This document shows positions 1 through 5,254 of a stretch of 6,683 nucleotides of DNA, piece by piece. The DNA comes from an uncultured Eubacterium sp. Its GTDB lineage: Bacteria; Bacillota; Clostridia; Peptostreptococcales; Anaerovoracaceae. Within the stretch, counting starts at the first letter, position 1. Each line of letters begins with the position of its first letter. The notes beneath the pieces are model-generated. The model saw only the letters and a program-made list of their open reading frames with translations. It made no database searches and was not told the origin of the DNA. The DNA lies in contig UQNP01000103.1 of assembly GCA_900542385.1 (NCBI GenBank), forward strand, positions 1 to 6,683, given 5' to 3'. The translations under genes and the position numbers were made by a program.

Positions 1-179
1 GTTACTTTTTTGATGCAGCCTTTATCTGAAAGCTTCTTTAATACCCTGTATACAGTGGAACGTCCTATGGAAGGATATTTTTCATGTACAGCTGCAAAGA
101 CTTCGTCTGAAGAAGGATGATCGGTCATGTCTTTTACAGTAGAAAGTATTATGTCCTGCTGTATAGTGTTTCTTGACAT
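1..179 (-). CDS. Fur/PerR-family metal-dependent transcriptional repressor, N-terminal part
   Basis: The gene is cut by the window edge; 59 codons are visible. They form the winged-helix DNA-binding domain of the Fur family. Residues around 20-27 read DHPSSDEVF, containing the His conserved in Fur and PerR (H21 here; the PerR equivalent is His37). The recognition helix and wing follow with GRSTVYRVLKKLSDKGCIKKV. The protein starts almost directly at the RNTIQ segment and so lacks the extra first helix of E. coli Fur or B. subtilis PerR, as in short clostridial family members. I chose the ATG at 179 because GGAG (188-191) lies 8 bases upstream; the in-frame ATG at 185 is only 2 bases from it. 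The metal-sensing C-terminal half is missing, so Fur, PerR and Zur cannot be told apart. It follows the transporter gene on the same strand but has its own promoter. Family assignment is firm; the signal sensed is unknown. Confidence 0.88.
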   Translation of the reverse strand, partial: MSRNTIQQDIILSTVKDMTDHPSSDEVFAAVHEKYPSIGRSTVYRVLKKLSDKGCIKKV

Positions 180-200
180 CTGCATCACTCCCTTACCTTA

Positions 201-238
201 TATTGATATTATATATTAAATGATACAATATGTCAATA
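201..238. repeat. Imperfect inverted repeat over the repressor promoter, possible operator
   Basis: TATTGATAT (201-209) and ATGTCAATA (230-238) are inverted copies with one mismatch. They enclose the promoter: one arm contains the -35 hexamer and the other lies at the expected transcription start. Fur-family regulators often repress their own genes through A/T-rich dyads, so autoregulation is a reasonable inference. The 20-base gap between arms is wider than a classical Fur or PerR box, and I find no good match to the PerR consensus. In such A/T-rich DNA the repeat could be chance. Confidence 0.35.
208..236 (-). promoter_or_regulatory. Sigma-A type promoter of the Fur-family gene
   Basis: On the minus strand TTGACA (236-231) and TATAAT (213-208) are both perfect consensus hexamers with an optimal 17-base spacer. 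Transcription would start near 201, leaving a short leader of roughly 20 bases before the ATG at 179. The surrounding sequence is almost pure A/T. Confidence 0.85.
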
Positions 239-248
239 AGTTTTTCGA

Positions 249-281
249 AGATAAGTTTGTTGTTTTCAAAATCACTTATCT
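249..281 (-). other. Weak hairpin at the end of the transporter gene
   Basis: AGATAAGT (249-256) and ACTTATCT (274-281) form an 8-base-pair dyad with a 17-base loop. The distal arm overlaps the transporter stop codon. The stem is A/T-rich and no T-run follows on the minus strand, so it is a poor intrinsic terminator. Read-through from the transporter into the Fur-family gene is possible. Confidence 0.25.
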
Positions 282-1481
282 CCACTTTATTTCTATATTA
301 GTTTTGCGTATTATTATCCAGAATATAAGCGATATGACGGCGAAGGTCATAAGCAGGATGCCAAGACCTGTAATATAGCTTCCCCAGTTAAGAGCTCCAA
401 GTATCATACCGATACTGCCTAAAACCGTATGTGTGAAGTTTATAAGTGATGAAGCAGAGCCTGTATCCTTTTCCTGCTGATTGAGAAGTATGGCGGTACT
501 GAATGGTCTGAGAGCGCTTTCAATGATCGTAAAGGGCAGAAAGCACAGTAGAAATACCAGCGGTGCCAGATGTCCTACTCCCAGCAGAAGGGCTCCGCAT
601 ACAAGGGTTATGATTATGCAGACATTCATCATGATATTTGGTTTTATACGCTTCATAGCCTTTATATAGCATATTGGTCCGAGGATGGCTGCCGCAGAAT
701 TTACGGCAAAATAATAGCTATATGTAGTTTCGGAAAGTGAAAAATAGTCTACGTATATATATGAACATACTGCTACATATGCCATATACGGAGCAGACAT
801 CATGGCAGCGGAGAGCAGGAATGTAGTAAAGCCTTTGTTTTTTCCGACTACGAAAAGCCTTCCCGCAGTGCTGAGTACACGTCCTGTGTATCTTTCGCTC
901 GTATCGAGAGTTTCCTGAAGAAAGAATACTGCGACAGTACACAGCAGACCGAGCAGAGCCAGGATCCAGAAAGTCATTCGCCATCCTGAAAGGGTAATGA
1001 CCCATGCGCCGAGTACAGGGGCTACCATAGGAGCTATTACCGACATTGCCTGGACTACAGCGAGTATAGTGTTTCTCTTTTTTTCTTCAAAACAGTCTTT
1101 TATGAGTGCTGTAGATACTGCCATCATGCATCCGGCGCCTAATGCCTGTATTATACGTGCGGCTATCATTATATGTATGGTAGGCGCAACAGCGCATGCG
1201 GCGCTGAATAAGGTATAAAATAAAGTACCGGTTATAAGCAACGGTTTTCTGCCGTATTTATCGCTCAAAGGCCCGAAAATAAGGATACCGACAGCCATGA
1301 AGAAGAAGAATCCTACGAGGGTAAGATTGACCGTCGTTTCGTTTGTGTTGAATATCTTTGCCATCTGAGGTACAGCGGGCAGATACATATCAAGTGACAG
1401 GGGCACTATCATATTCATGAAAGTGATAAGTAAAATACATCCTTTTGCTTTAAGATACTTCTGTTCTTTTATTATTGACAA
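276..1481 (-). CDS. Bcr/CflA-family MFS drug efflux transporter
   Basis: This is a 401-residue polytopic membrane protein with the length and hydrophobic pattern of a 12-helix drug:H+ antiporter (DHA1 group). The first helix carries LDMYLPAVP (residues 30-38), typical of the Bcr/CflA subfamily with an acidic residue in the membrane. MFS motif A, GILIFGPLSDKYGRK, is at 65-79 between helices 2 and 3. A conserved Arg in ARIIQALGAG (R109) follows in helix 4, and antiporter motif C, APMVAPVLGAW, is at 150-160 in helix 5. It should export small toxic compounds across the cytoplasmic membrane using the proton gradient; the substrate cannot be read from sequence. The start is TTG at 1479-1481, supported by AGGAGG 8 bases upstream and no in-frame ATG nearby. 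The only good promoter lies upstream of a terminator hairpin in its leader, which suggests controlled read-through. The Fur-family gene lies downstream on the same strand. Confidence 0.92.
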   Translation of the reverse strand: MSIIKEQKYLKAKGCILLITFMNMIVPLSLDMYLPAVPQMAKIFNTNETTVNLTLVGFFFFMAVGILIFGPLSDKYGRKPLLITGTLFYTLFSAACAVAPTIHIMIAARIIQALGAGCMMAVSTALIKDCFEEKKRNTILAVVQAMSVIAPMVAPVLGAWVITLSGWRMTFWILALLGLLCTVAVFFLQETLDTSERYTGRVLSTAGRLFVVGKNKGFTTFLLSAAMMSAPYMAYVAVCSYIYVDYFSLSETTYSYYFAVNSAAAILGPICYIKAMKRIKPNIMMNVCIIITLVCGALLLGVGHLAPLVFLLCFLPFTIIESALRPFSTAILLNQQEKDTGSASSLINFTHTVLGSIGMILGALNWGSYITGLGILLMTFAVISLIFWIIIRKTNIEIKWR

Positions 1482-1600
1482 AAAAATCCCTCCTTATGTA
1501 TTGTTTTAAAATAAAAAAGAGCCGGATAAAGAAACAGGCATTTCAGCCTGTGCCTTATCCGGCTTGTCGTTTCGAAAACGATTTGCCCTCCGTGCAACTG
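1482..1600 (-). promoter_or_regulatory. Candidate regulatory 5' leader of the efflux transporter
   Basis: Transcription from the promoter at 1607-1634 would begin near 1600 and give a leader of about 120 bases before the TTG start. In order it holds a small stem TCGTTT/AAACGA (1567-1581), then directly a complete intrinsic terminator (1508-1564), then the AGGAGG ribosome binding site (around 1489-1494). Only about 26 bases separate the T-run from the start codon, which is too short for a second full promoter. Transporter mRNA would therefore have to pass the terminator. I see no alternative antiterminator pairing of useful length and recognise no known riboswitch, so the mechanism is unknown. 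Confidence 0.5.
1508..1564 (-). terminator. Strong intrinsic terminator between the lipoprotein and transporter genes
   Basis: The outer stem of 10 base pairs (1520-1529 with 1555-1564, containing GCCGGATAA) continues through a small internal loop into a 6-base-pair inner stem ACAGGC/GCCTGT (1534-1539 with 1546-1551) and a 6-base loop. On the minus strand it is followed by TTTTTT, an A and TTTT. No comparable T-run exists on the plus strand, so it acts leftward. It would end lipoprotein transcripts; given the promoter at 1607-1634 it also sits inside the transporter leader. Confidence 0.88.
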
Positions 1601-1606
1601 CCATTT

Positions 1607-1634
1607 ATTATAAATGTTGTATGTCTGTTGTCAA
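1607..1634 (-). promoter_or_regulatory. Promoter for the efflux transporter, overlapping the lipoprotein stop codon
   Basis: On the minus strand TTGACA (1634-1629) and TATAAT (1612-1607) are both perfect hexamers, separated by 16 bases. The TGA stop of the lipoprotein gene lies inside the -35 hexamer. No promoter of comparable quality is visible between the terminator and the transporter start. Confidence 0.7.
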
Positions 1635-2194
1635 GGAGTAATTTCCTCAAGCGACATCAAAATATCTTCGATTGCTTTTTCGTTGCTGTCATAAGAATCG
1701 CTTACAGCCATTACTGTATATGTGTAGTAGGCATTTTCGCTTTCCATAAATACTACGATGCCTTTTAGAGTATCATCTCCGTTTTCTATGGTATAGCTTT
1801 GGGCATAGCTGTTTGTTATGAAATCCGGCGTATCGATGTCCATGTCTTTAAAATTCATGCTGGAAAGCATATCCCCCAGAATATTTACCGTGGCGTATCC
1901 CTGATAGGAAGCAAAATCAGAGGCTATATACTGAGCGGATGATTTGGGAAGACATTGGATCTGGAAATTTACAGCGTCGTTTTTATCGGTAAGATCGAGG
2001 ATGTCTGCCGAAGTATCTTTGTTGATATTCCAGAAGTCTTTTTCTGGGGAAGGAAGCTTTACGGAAAATGTTTCATCTGCATTGGTGTATTCAGCGGACT
2101 CTCCCTCTATAGTCGTGCTGTTTTCGCAGGCATAGAGCGTTAAGGAGAGCATGAGAATAACGGGTAAGAAAAAAATCATTCTTTTTAACTTCAT
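1631..2194 (-). CDS. Putative secreted lipoprotein of unknown function
   Basis: This 187-residue protein has a lipoprotein signal peptide: a basic N-terminus (KLKR), a hydrophobic stretch at about 6-20, and the lipobox LYAC with the lipidated Cys at position 23. Tyr at the -2 position is unusual but the arrangement is otherwise standard. The mature part of about 165 residues is acidic and soluble, beginning with a Ser/Thr/Glu-rich linker. It is then probably a single compact domain, in which a segment resembling FSVKLPS...FWNI recalls PsbP-like small lipoproteins; that likeness is by eye only. It should be anchored to the outer face of the membrane. ATG at 2194 is supported by AAGGAGG 8 bases upstream. 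The gene has its own likely promoter and a structured leader, and is transcribed away from the coaB operon. No function can be assigned; a role linked to the following efflux gene is only suggested by position. Confidence 0.8.
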   Translation of the reverse strand: MKLKRMIFFLPVILMLSLTLYACENSTTIEGESAEYTNADETFSVKLPSPEKDFWNINKDTSADILDLTDKNDAVNFQIQCLPKSSAQYIASDFASYQGYATVNILGDMLSSMNFKDMDIDTPDFITNSYAQSYTIENGDDTLKGIVVFMESENAYYTYTVMAVSDSYDSNEKAIEDILMSLEEITP

Positions 2195-2222
2195 GAGTTA
2201 AGCCTCCTTGCGGTGGTTTGCA

Positions 2223-2252
2223 GCCTGCGGAATAAATGGGTAGTCCGCAGGC
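2223..2252 (-). promoter_or_regulatory. Stable hairpin in the lipoprotein mRNA leader
   Basis: GCCTGCGGA (2223-2231) and TCCGCAGGC (2244-2252) form a perfect 9-base-pair GC-rich stem with a 12-base loop. It ends 13 bases before the AAGGAGG site of the lipoprotein gene in that mRNA. No T-run follows, so it is not an intrinsic terminator. It could protect the 5' end of the mRNA or modulate translation. The leader arm GCCTGCGG could also pair, in part, with the CCGCA and GGC that flank the ribosome binding site, giving two competing folds. Confidence 0.5.
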
Positions 2253-2259
2253 ATAAAAC

Positions 2260-2282
2260 TATGATAAAATAAGTATATCATA
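2260..2282. repeat. Short inverted repeat, possible operator of the lipoprotein gene
   Basis: TATGATA (2260-2266) and TATCATA (2276-2282) are perfect inverted arms around 9 bases. The dyad overlaps the proposed -10 and transcription start of the lipoprotein promoter, which is where a repressor would bind. The regulator is unknown and the A/T-rich sequence could form such a repeat by chance. Confidence 0.35.
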
Positions 2283-2305
2283 AACTGCATGAAAGTACAT
2301 GGAAA
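2277..2305 (-). promoter_or_regulatory. Probable promoter of the lipoprotein gene
   Basis: On the minus strand TTTCCA (2305-2300, 4 of 6 matches) and TATGAT (2282-2277, 5 of 6) are separated by 17 bases. The predicted start near 2270 gives a leader of about 75 bases. It faces away from the coaB promoter, whose -35 lies only 14 bases away. Confidence 0.5.
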
Positions 2306-2319
2306 GTTGGGCGCGCAAG

Positions 2320-2348
2320 TTGACATGCAGAAGCTGAAAGGCTATAAT
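2320..2348 (+). promoter_or_regulatory. Consensus promoter of the coaB-coaC-thrC operon
   Basis: TTGACA (2320-2325) and TATAAT (2343-2348) are perfect hexamers with a 17-base spacer. Transcription should begin near 2355, only about 35 bases before the coaB start. That leader is too short for a T-box, a riboswitch or an attenuator, so the operon looks strongly and perhaps constitutively expressed unless a protein binds here. Confidence 0.88.
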
Positions 2349-2389
2349 TCAACCCGTGAAATCTTTATGTAAAAAGGACAGGTCAGACT

Positions 2390-3097
2390 ATGAAAATAAT
2401 GATTACCGCAGGAGGTACAAGCGAGAGGATAGATGATGTGAGGACTATCACGAATTCTTCTACAGGAAGGCTCGGATATGCGGTGGGAAAGGCTTTTGCC
2501 GAAAAATACAGAGACGATATAGAGAAAATATATTATCTTCATGGGAAGAGAGCATCTTACCCTGATTATGACAATATAGAGCCGGTTGAGATCGAAGGCG
2601 TTGCGGATCTGCAGGAAGCGATGGAGAGGATACTTAAAGCGGATAAGATAGATGCAGTCATCCATGCCATGGCAGTGAGCGATTATGTGGTGAAAGAAGT
2701 CACCACTCTTGACAGGATACAGGGCAAAGACGGCGGTGAAAGCGGAGGTCTTTCGGGAAATAAGATAAGCTCGGATATAGATGATCTTGTAATACATATG
2801 AAGAGGTCTCCGAAAGTAATAGGGAAAATAAAAGGCTGGAGCGAGGATTCTGTACTTGTGGGATTCAAGCTTCTGAGCGGAGTGCCTCATGAAGAGCTTA
2901 TAGACGTAGGCTTCAGACTTATGGAAAAGAACGGATGCGATTTTGTCCTGGCTAACGATCTGAGGGAGATCGGCAGCGATTTTCATAAAGGGTATCTTAT
3001 TCATAAAGACAGGACTTATGATATAATGGAAACCAATGAAGAGATAGCGGATATGATCGCGTTGAGGGTTATCAGCGAGTGCAGGACACGCATATGA
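2390..3097 (+). CDS. coaB: Phosphopantothenate-cysteine ligase (stand-alone CoaB)
   Basis: CoaB joins 4'-phosphopantothenate and cysteine at the expense of a nucleoside triphosphate, the second step of coenzyme A synthesis from pantothenate. The 235-residue product covers only the synthetase half of the usual CoaBC fusion, the length of the streptococcal-type stand-alone enzyme. Visible motifs are ITAGGTSERID at 5-15, a nucleotide-binding Rossmann start; NSSTGRLG at 22-29; AVSDY at 95-99; KISSD at 125-129, equivalent to the conserved Lys loop; VGFKLL at 157-162; and LANDL at 187-191. It is cytosolic. The ribosome binding site is modest: AAAGGA 11 bases upstream or AGG 7 bases upstream of the ATG. 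It is the first gene of the operon, followed 12 bases later by the decarboxylase that uses its product. The split pair is expected in some Firmicutes and not a frameshift, since both genes have intact ends. Confidence 0.95.
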   Translation: MKIMITAGGTSERIDDVRTITNSSTGRLGYAVGKAFAEKYRDDIEKIYYLHGKRASYPDYDNIEPVEIEGVADLQEAMERILKADKIDAVIHAMAVSDYVVKEVTTLDRIQGKDGGESGGLSGNKISSDIDDLVIHMKRSPKVIGKIKGWSEDSVLVGFKLLSGVPHEELIDVGFRLMEKNGCDFVLANDLREIGSDFHKGYLIHKDRTYDIMETNEEIADMIALRVISECRTRI

Positions 3098-3109
3098 AAG
3101 GAGAACGAT

Positions 3110-3646
3110 ATGAATATAGTTCTGGGAGTGACAGGCAGTATCTCGGCATATAAAGCGGCAGATATCGCCAACAGACTTACAAAGGATGGACATGAAGTAA
3201 ATGTGGTACTTACTGACGGAGGAAGCAGGTTCATAACACCGCTGACACTTCAGACCCTGAGCAAGAGAAAAGTCCATATGGATTTTTTTGAAGAAGGAAT
3301 ACCGGAAGAAGTAAAACATATAAATCTGGCTGACAATGCAGACGTGGTACTTATAGCGCCTGCAACGGCAAATATAATAGGGAAAATAGCTTCAGGGATA
3401 GCGGATGATCTTTTGAGTGCTACGGTCCTTGCTGTATCCAATCGTGCGCCTGTGTATATAGCGCCTGCGATGAATACGAATATGTATGAGAATGTAATAG
3501 TCCAGGAGAATATAGACAAACTCAGAAGTCTGGGATACAGATTCATAGAGCCGAAGGAATCGATGCTGGCATGCGGCGTCGTAGGAAGAGGCGCGCTGGC
3601 AGATGTTGATGAGATAGTGGAAATAATCGAAGGGAGCATGGAATAG
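3110..3646 (+). CDS. coaC: Phosphopantothenoylcysteine decarboxylase (stand-alone CoaC)
   Basis: CoaC is an FMN-dependent decarboxylase that turns 4'-phosphopantothenoylcysteine into 4'-phosphopantetheine, the step after CoaB. The 178-residue length is normal for a separate homo-oligomeric flavoprotein of the HFCD family. The N-terminal flavin-binding loop is GVTGSISAYK (6-15). The catalytic His is H70 in KHINLADNADV, followed by APATANIIGKIASGIADDLL (83-102), the PAMN substrate motif at 119-122, and the active-site Cys C155 in LACG. All key residues are present. A good site, AAAGGAG, lies 6 bases before the ATG. Isoleucine is coded by ATA in 15 of 18 cases, showing the codon habit of this genome. 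Confidence 0.95.
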   Translation: MNIVLGVTGSISAYKAADIANRLTKDGHEVNVVLTDGGSRFITPLTLQTLSKRKVHMDFFEEGIPEEVKHINLADNADVVLIAPATANIIGKIASGIADDLLSATVLAVSNRAPVYIAPAMNTNMYENVIVQENIDKLRSLGYRFIEPKESMLACGVVGRGALADVDEIVEIIEGSME

Positions 3647-5128
3647 ATGATCATGTACAAAAGCACGAGAGGAAGTTTGGATTATAAAACAGCCGCGCAG
3701 GCGGTGATAAAGGGTATCGCGGAAGATAAGGGGCTTTATGTTCCGGAGACTGTGCCTGCTCTGCCCAGGAAAGCAGAAGAATTCAAAGGTATGGACTATA
3801 AGGATATAGCCTACGATATAATAAGATCTTTCTTCACGGATTATACGGAAGATGAGATGAGACACTGCGTCGACGGTGCTTACGACGAAAAGTTTGAGGA
3901 AAAAGAGATAGTCCCTGTGAAGGAAGCAGGAGGAGCATATTTTCTGGAGCTTTATCACGGAAAGACAGCTGCTTTCAAGGATATGGCGCTGTCAATACTG
4001 CCGTATCTGCTCACGACTGCAATGAAGAAGGAAAAGGAAAATAAGAAGGTTTGTATCCTCACTGCAACTTCCGGAGATACGGGAAAGGCAGCCCTTGAGG
4101 GTTTTGCAGATGTTCCCGGCACGGAGATAATAGTTTTCTTCCCTAATCAGGGCGTGAGTGAAGTACAGGAAAGACAGATGATCACTCAGGAAGGTGACAA
4201 TACTCATGTGTTTGCAATAAAAGGAAATTTTGATGATGCTCAGACAGGGGTCAAAAAGATTTTCAGCGATGAAAAATTTGCAGAAAAGCTTGCAGCTTCA
4301 GGATGCAGGCTTTCCTCGGCAAATTCCATAAACATAGGAAGACTTGTTCCTCAGGTAGCCTATTACGTTTACGGATATGTAAAGCTTCTTGAACGCGGCG
4401 TTATAAAGCCGGGGGAAAAGATCAACATAGTAGTTCCTACGGGTAATTTTGGAAATATACTGGCGGCGTACTATGCAGGTCAGATGGGGATCCCGGTGAA
4501 TAAGTTCATATGCGCATCGAACAAGAACAAAGTGCTCACTGACTTTTTCAATACTGGTGTATATGATATAAACAGAGATTTTTATCTGACGAATTCACCG
4601 TCCATGGACATACTCATATCGAGCAACCTGGAAAGACTCCTTTATCATCTTTCAGGAAATGACGGAGATGAGATCAGCAGACTCATGAAATCCCTTGATG
4701 AAGATAAGAGATATGAAGTGAGCGACAGAATAAAACAGGGACTTTCGTGCTTTTACGGAGGCTTTGCTACAGTTGAAGAGACCAACGAAACTATAGGAGA
4801 GATGTACAGGAAAAACGGATATCTCATAGATACTCATACGGCGGTTGCGTACAAAGTGTATAAGGATTACGTTGAGAAAACGGGCGATGAAACACCGGCT
4901 ATTATCGCTTCCACTGCAAGCGCATATAAATTTGCCGACAGCGTTGCACACTCCATAGGGCTTGGCGATGAGAAAAACGGATTCGAATATGTGAAGGCGC
5001 TTCACGAAAAAACGAATGTAAGGATACCTGCCGGTCTTAAGGATCTCGATAAGAAGCCTGTAAGACACAGCGGCGTGATAGAGACGGCTGAAATGGCGGA
5101 AGCCGTTGAAAATAGCGTTATTCGCTGA
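3647..5128 (+). CDS. thrC: Threonine synthase
   Basis: ThrC converts O-phosphohomoserine to threonine with pyridoxal phosphate, the last step of threonine synthesis in the cytosol. The 493-residue length fits the longer bacterial/fungal-type enzyme. The N-terminal signature YKSTRG is at 4-9. The cofactor Lys is K111 in HGKTAAFKDMA, followed by ATSGDTGKAALEG (140-152), SSANSINIGRL (223-233), and the phosphate-binding PTGNFGN at 264-270. The start codon directly abuts the coaC TAG, so the two are translationally linked. AGGGAG 10 bases upstream favours the ATG at 3647, while a second in-frame ATG at 3653 would give the more family-typical MYKSTRG. No promoter, T-box or attenuator is visible before it, so it depends on the coaB promoter. 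Its pairing with CoA genes is not an obvious pathway link. Confidence 0.96.
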   Translation: MIMYKSTRGSLDYKTAAQAVIKGIAEDKGLYVPETVPALPRKAEEFKGMDYKDIAYDIIRSFFTDYTEDEMRHCVDGAYDEKFEEKEIVPVKEAGGAYFLELYHGKTAAFKDMALSILPYLLTTAMKKEKENKKVCILTATSGDTGKAALEGFADVPGTEIIVFFPNQGVSEVQERQMITQEGDNTHVFAIKGNFDDAQTGVKKIFSDEKFAEKLAASGCRLSSANSINIGRLVPQVAYYVYGYVKLLERGVIKPGEKINIVVPTGNFGNILAAYYAGQMGIPVNKFICASNKNKVLTDFFNTGVYDINRDFYLTNSPSMDILISSNLERLLYHLSGNDGDEISRLMKSLDEDKRYEVSDRIKQGLSCFYGGFATVEETNETIGEMYRKNGYLIDTHTAVAYKVYKDYVEKTGDETPAIIASTASAYKFADSVAHSIGLGDEKNGFEYVKALHEKTNVRIPAGLKDLDKKPVRHSGVIETAEMAEAVENSVIR

Positions 5129-5140
5129 TTTGATTCTGCG

Positions 5141-5161
5141 ATTTAACGTTGAATGTTAAAT
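5141..5161. repeat. Perfect 7-base inverted repeat downstream of thrC
   Basis: ATTTAAC (5141-5147) and GTTAAAT (5155-5161) are perfect inverted arms around a 7-base centre. It lies between the thrC stop and the operon terminator and ends 27 bases before the proposed mgsA -35 hexamer. It could be a protein-binding site for mgsA control, an accessory mRNA 3'-end stem, or chance. Confidence 0.35.
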
Positions 5162-5167
5162 GTTTGT

Positions 5168-5206
5168 AATAAAGGACAGGATATCTCTTGAATTCTGTCC
5201 TTTATT
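5168..5206 (+). terminator. Probable terminator of the coaB-coaC-thrC operon
   Basis: AATAAAGGACAG (5168-5179) and CTGTCCTTTATT (5195-5206) form a perfect 12-base-pair stem, extendable by a G-U and an A-U pair, with an 11-base loop. The T-richness lies mainly within the distal arm and only a mixed A/T tract follows, so termination may be incomplete and some mgsA transcription may come from the operon. The distal arm and loop also carry the -35 region of the proposed mgsA promoter. Confidence 0.6.
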
Positions 5207-5215
5207 GATTATAAT
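5188..5215 (+). promoter_or_regulatory. Probable mgsA promoter inside the preceding terminator
   Basis: TTGAAT (5188-5193, 4 of 6 matches) and a perfect TATAAT (5210-5215) are separated by 16 bases. The predicted start near 5222 leaves a leader of about 33 bases. The -35 element lies in the loop of the upstream hairpin and the spacer in its distal arm. Confidence 0.55.
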
Positions 5216-5254
5216 AGATTTTAGGTACGATGAAAAAGAAAGGAGGGGAGATGA

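Noticed and set aside
1506..1604. Minus-strand frame of 32 codons running through the transporter leader and terminator, ending in TAA just after the T-run
   Set aside because: It would be an attractive leader peptide, but it has no ribosome binding site, and its ATG lies about 4 bases upstream of the predicted transcription start. It could only be translated from an upstream transcript.
2311..2316. GCGCGC between the divergent promoters as a regulatory element
   Set aside because: A six-base palindrome alone is not meaningful and no second copy is present nearby.
2355..2389. Possible T-box or riboswitch ahead of the operon containing thrC
   Set aside because: The predicted leader is only about 35 bases, with no stem, T-box motif or terminator.
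2342..3319. Open frame of 325 codons on the minus strand opposite coaB and the start of coaC
   Set aside because: It is antisense to two well-recognised enzymes, its protein is Cys/His/Tyr-rich without family motifs, and it has no sensible ribosome binding site. It arises from the codon habits of the plus-strand genes.
2390..3646. coaB and coaC as halves of a CoaBC gene broken by a frameshift
   Set aside because: Each has its own start, stop and ribosome binding site, the decarboxylase follows the ligase rather than preceding it as in the fusion, and both carry full motif sets.
3250..3958. Two overlapping minus-strand open frames (138 and 188 codons) opposite coaC and thrC
   Set aside because: Both lie opposite intact conserved genes and their translations are low-complexity (Ser/Thr/Ala-rich or Tyr/His/Arg-rich).
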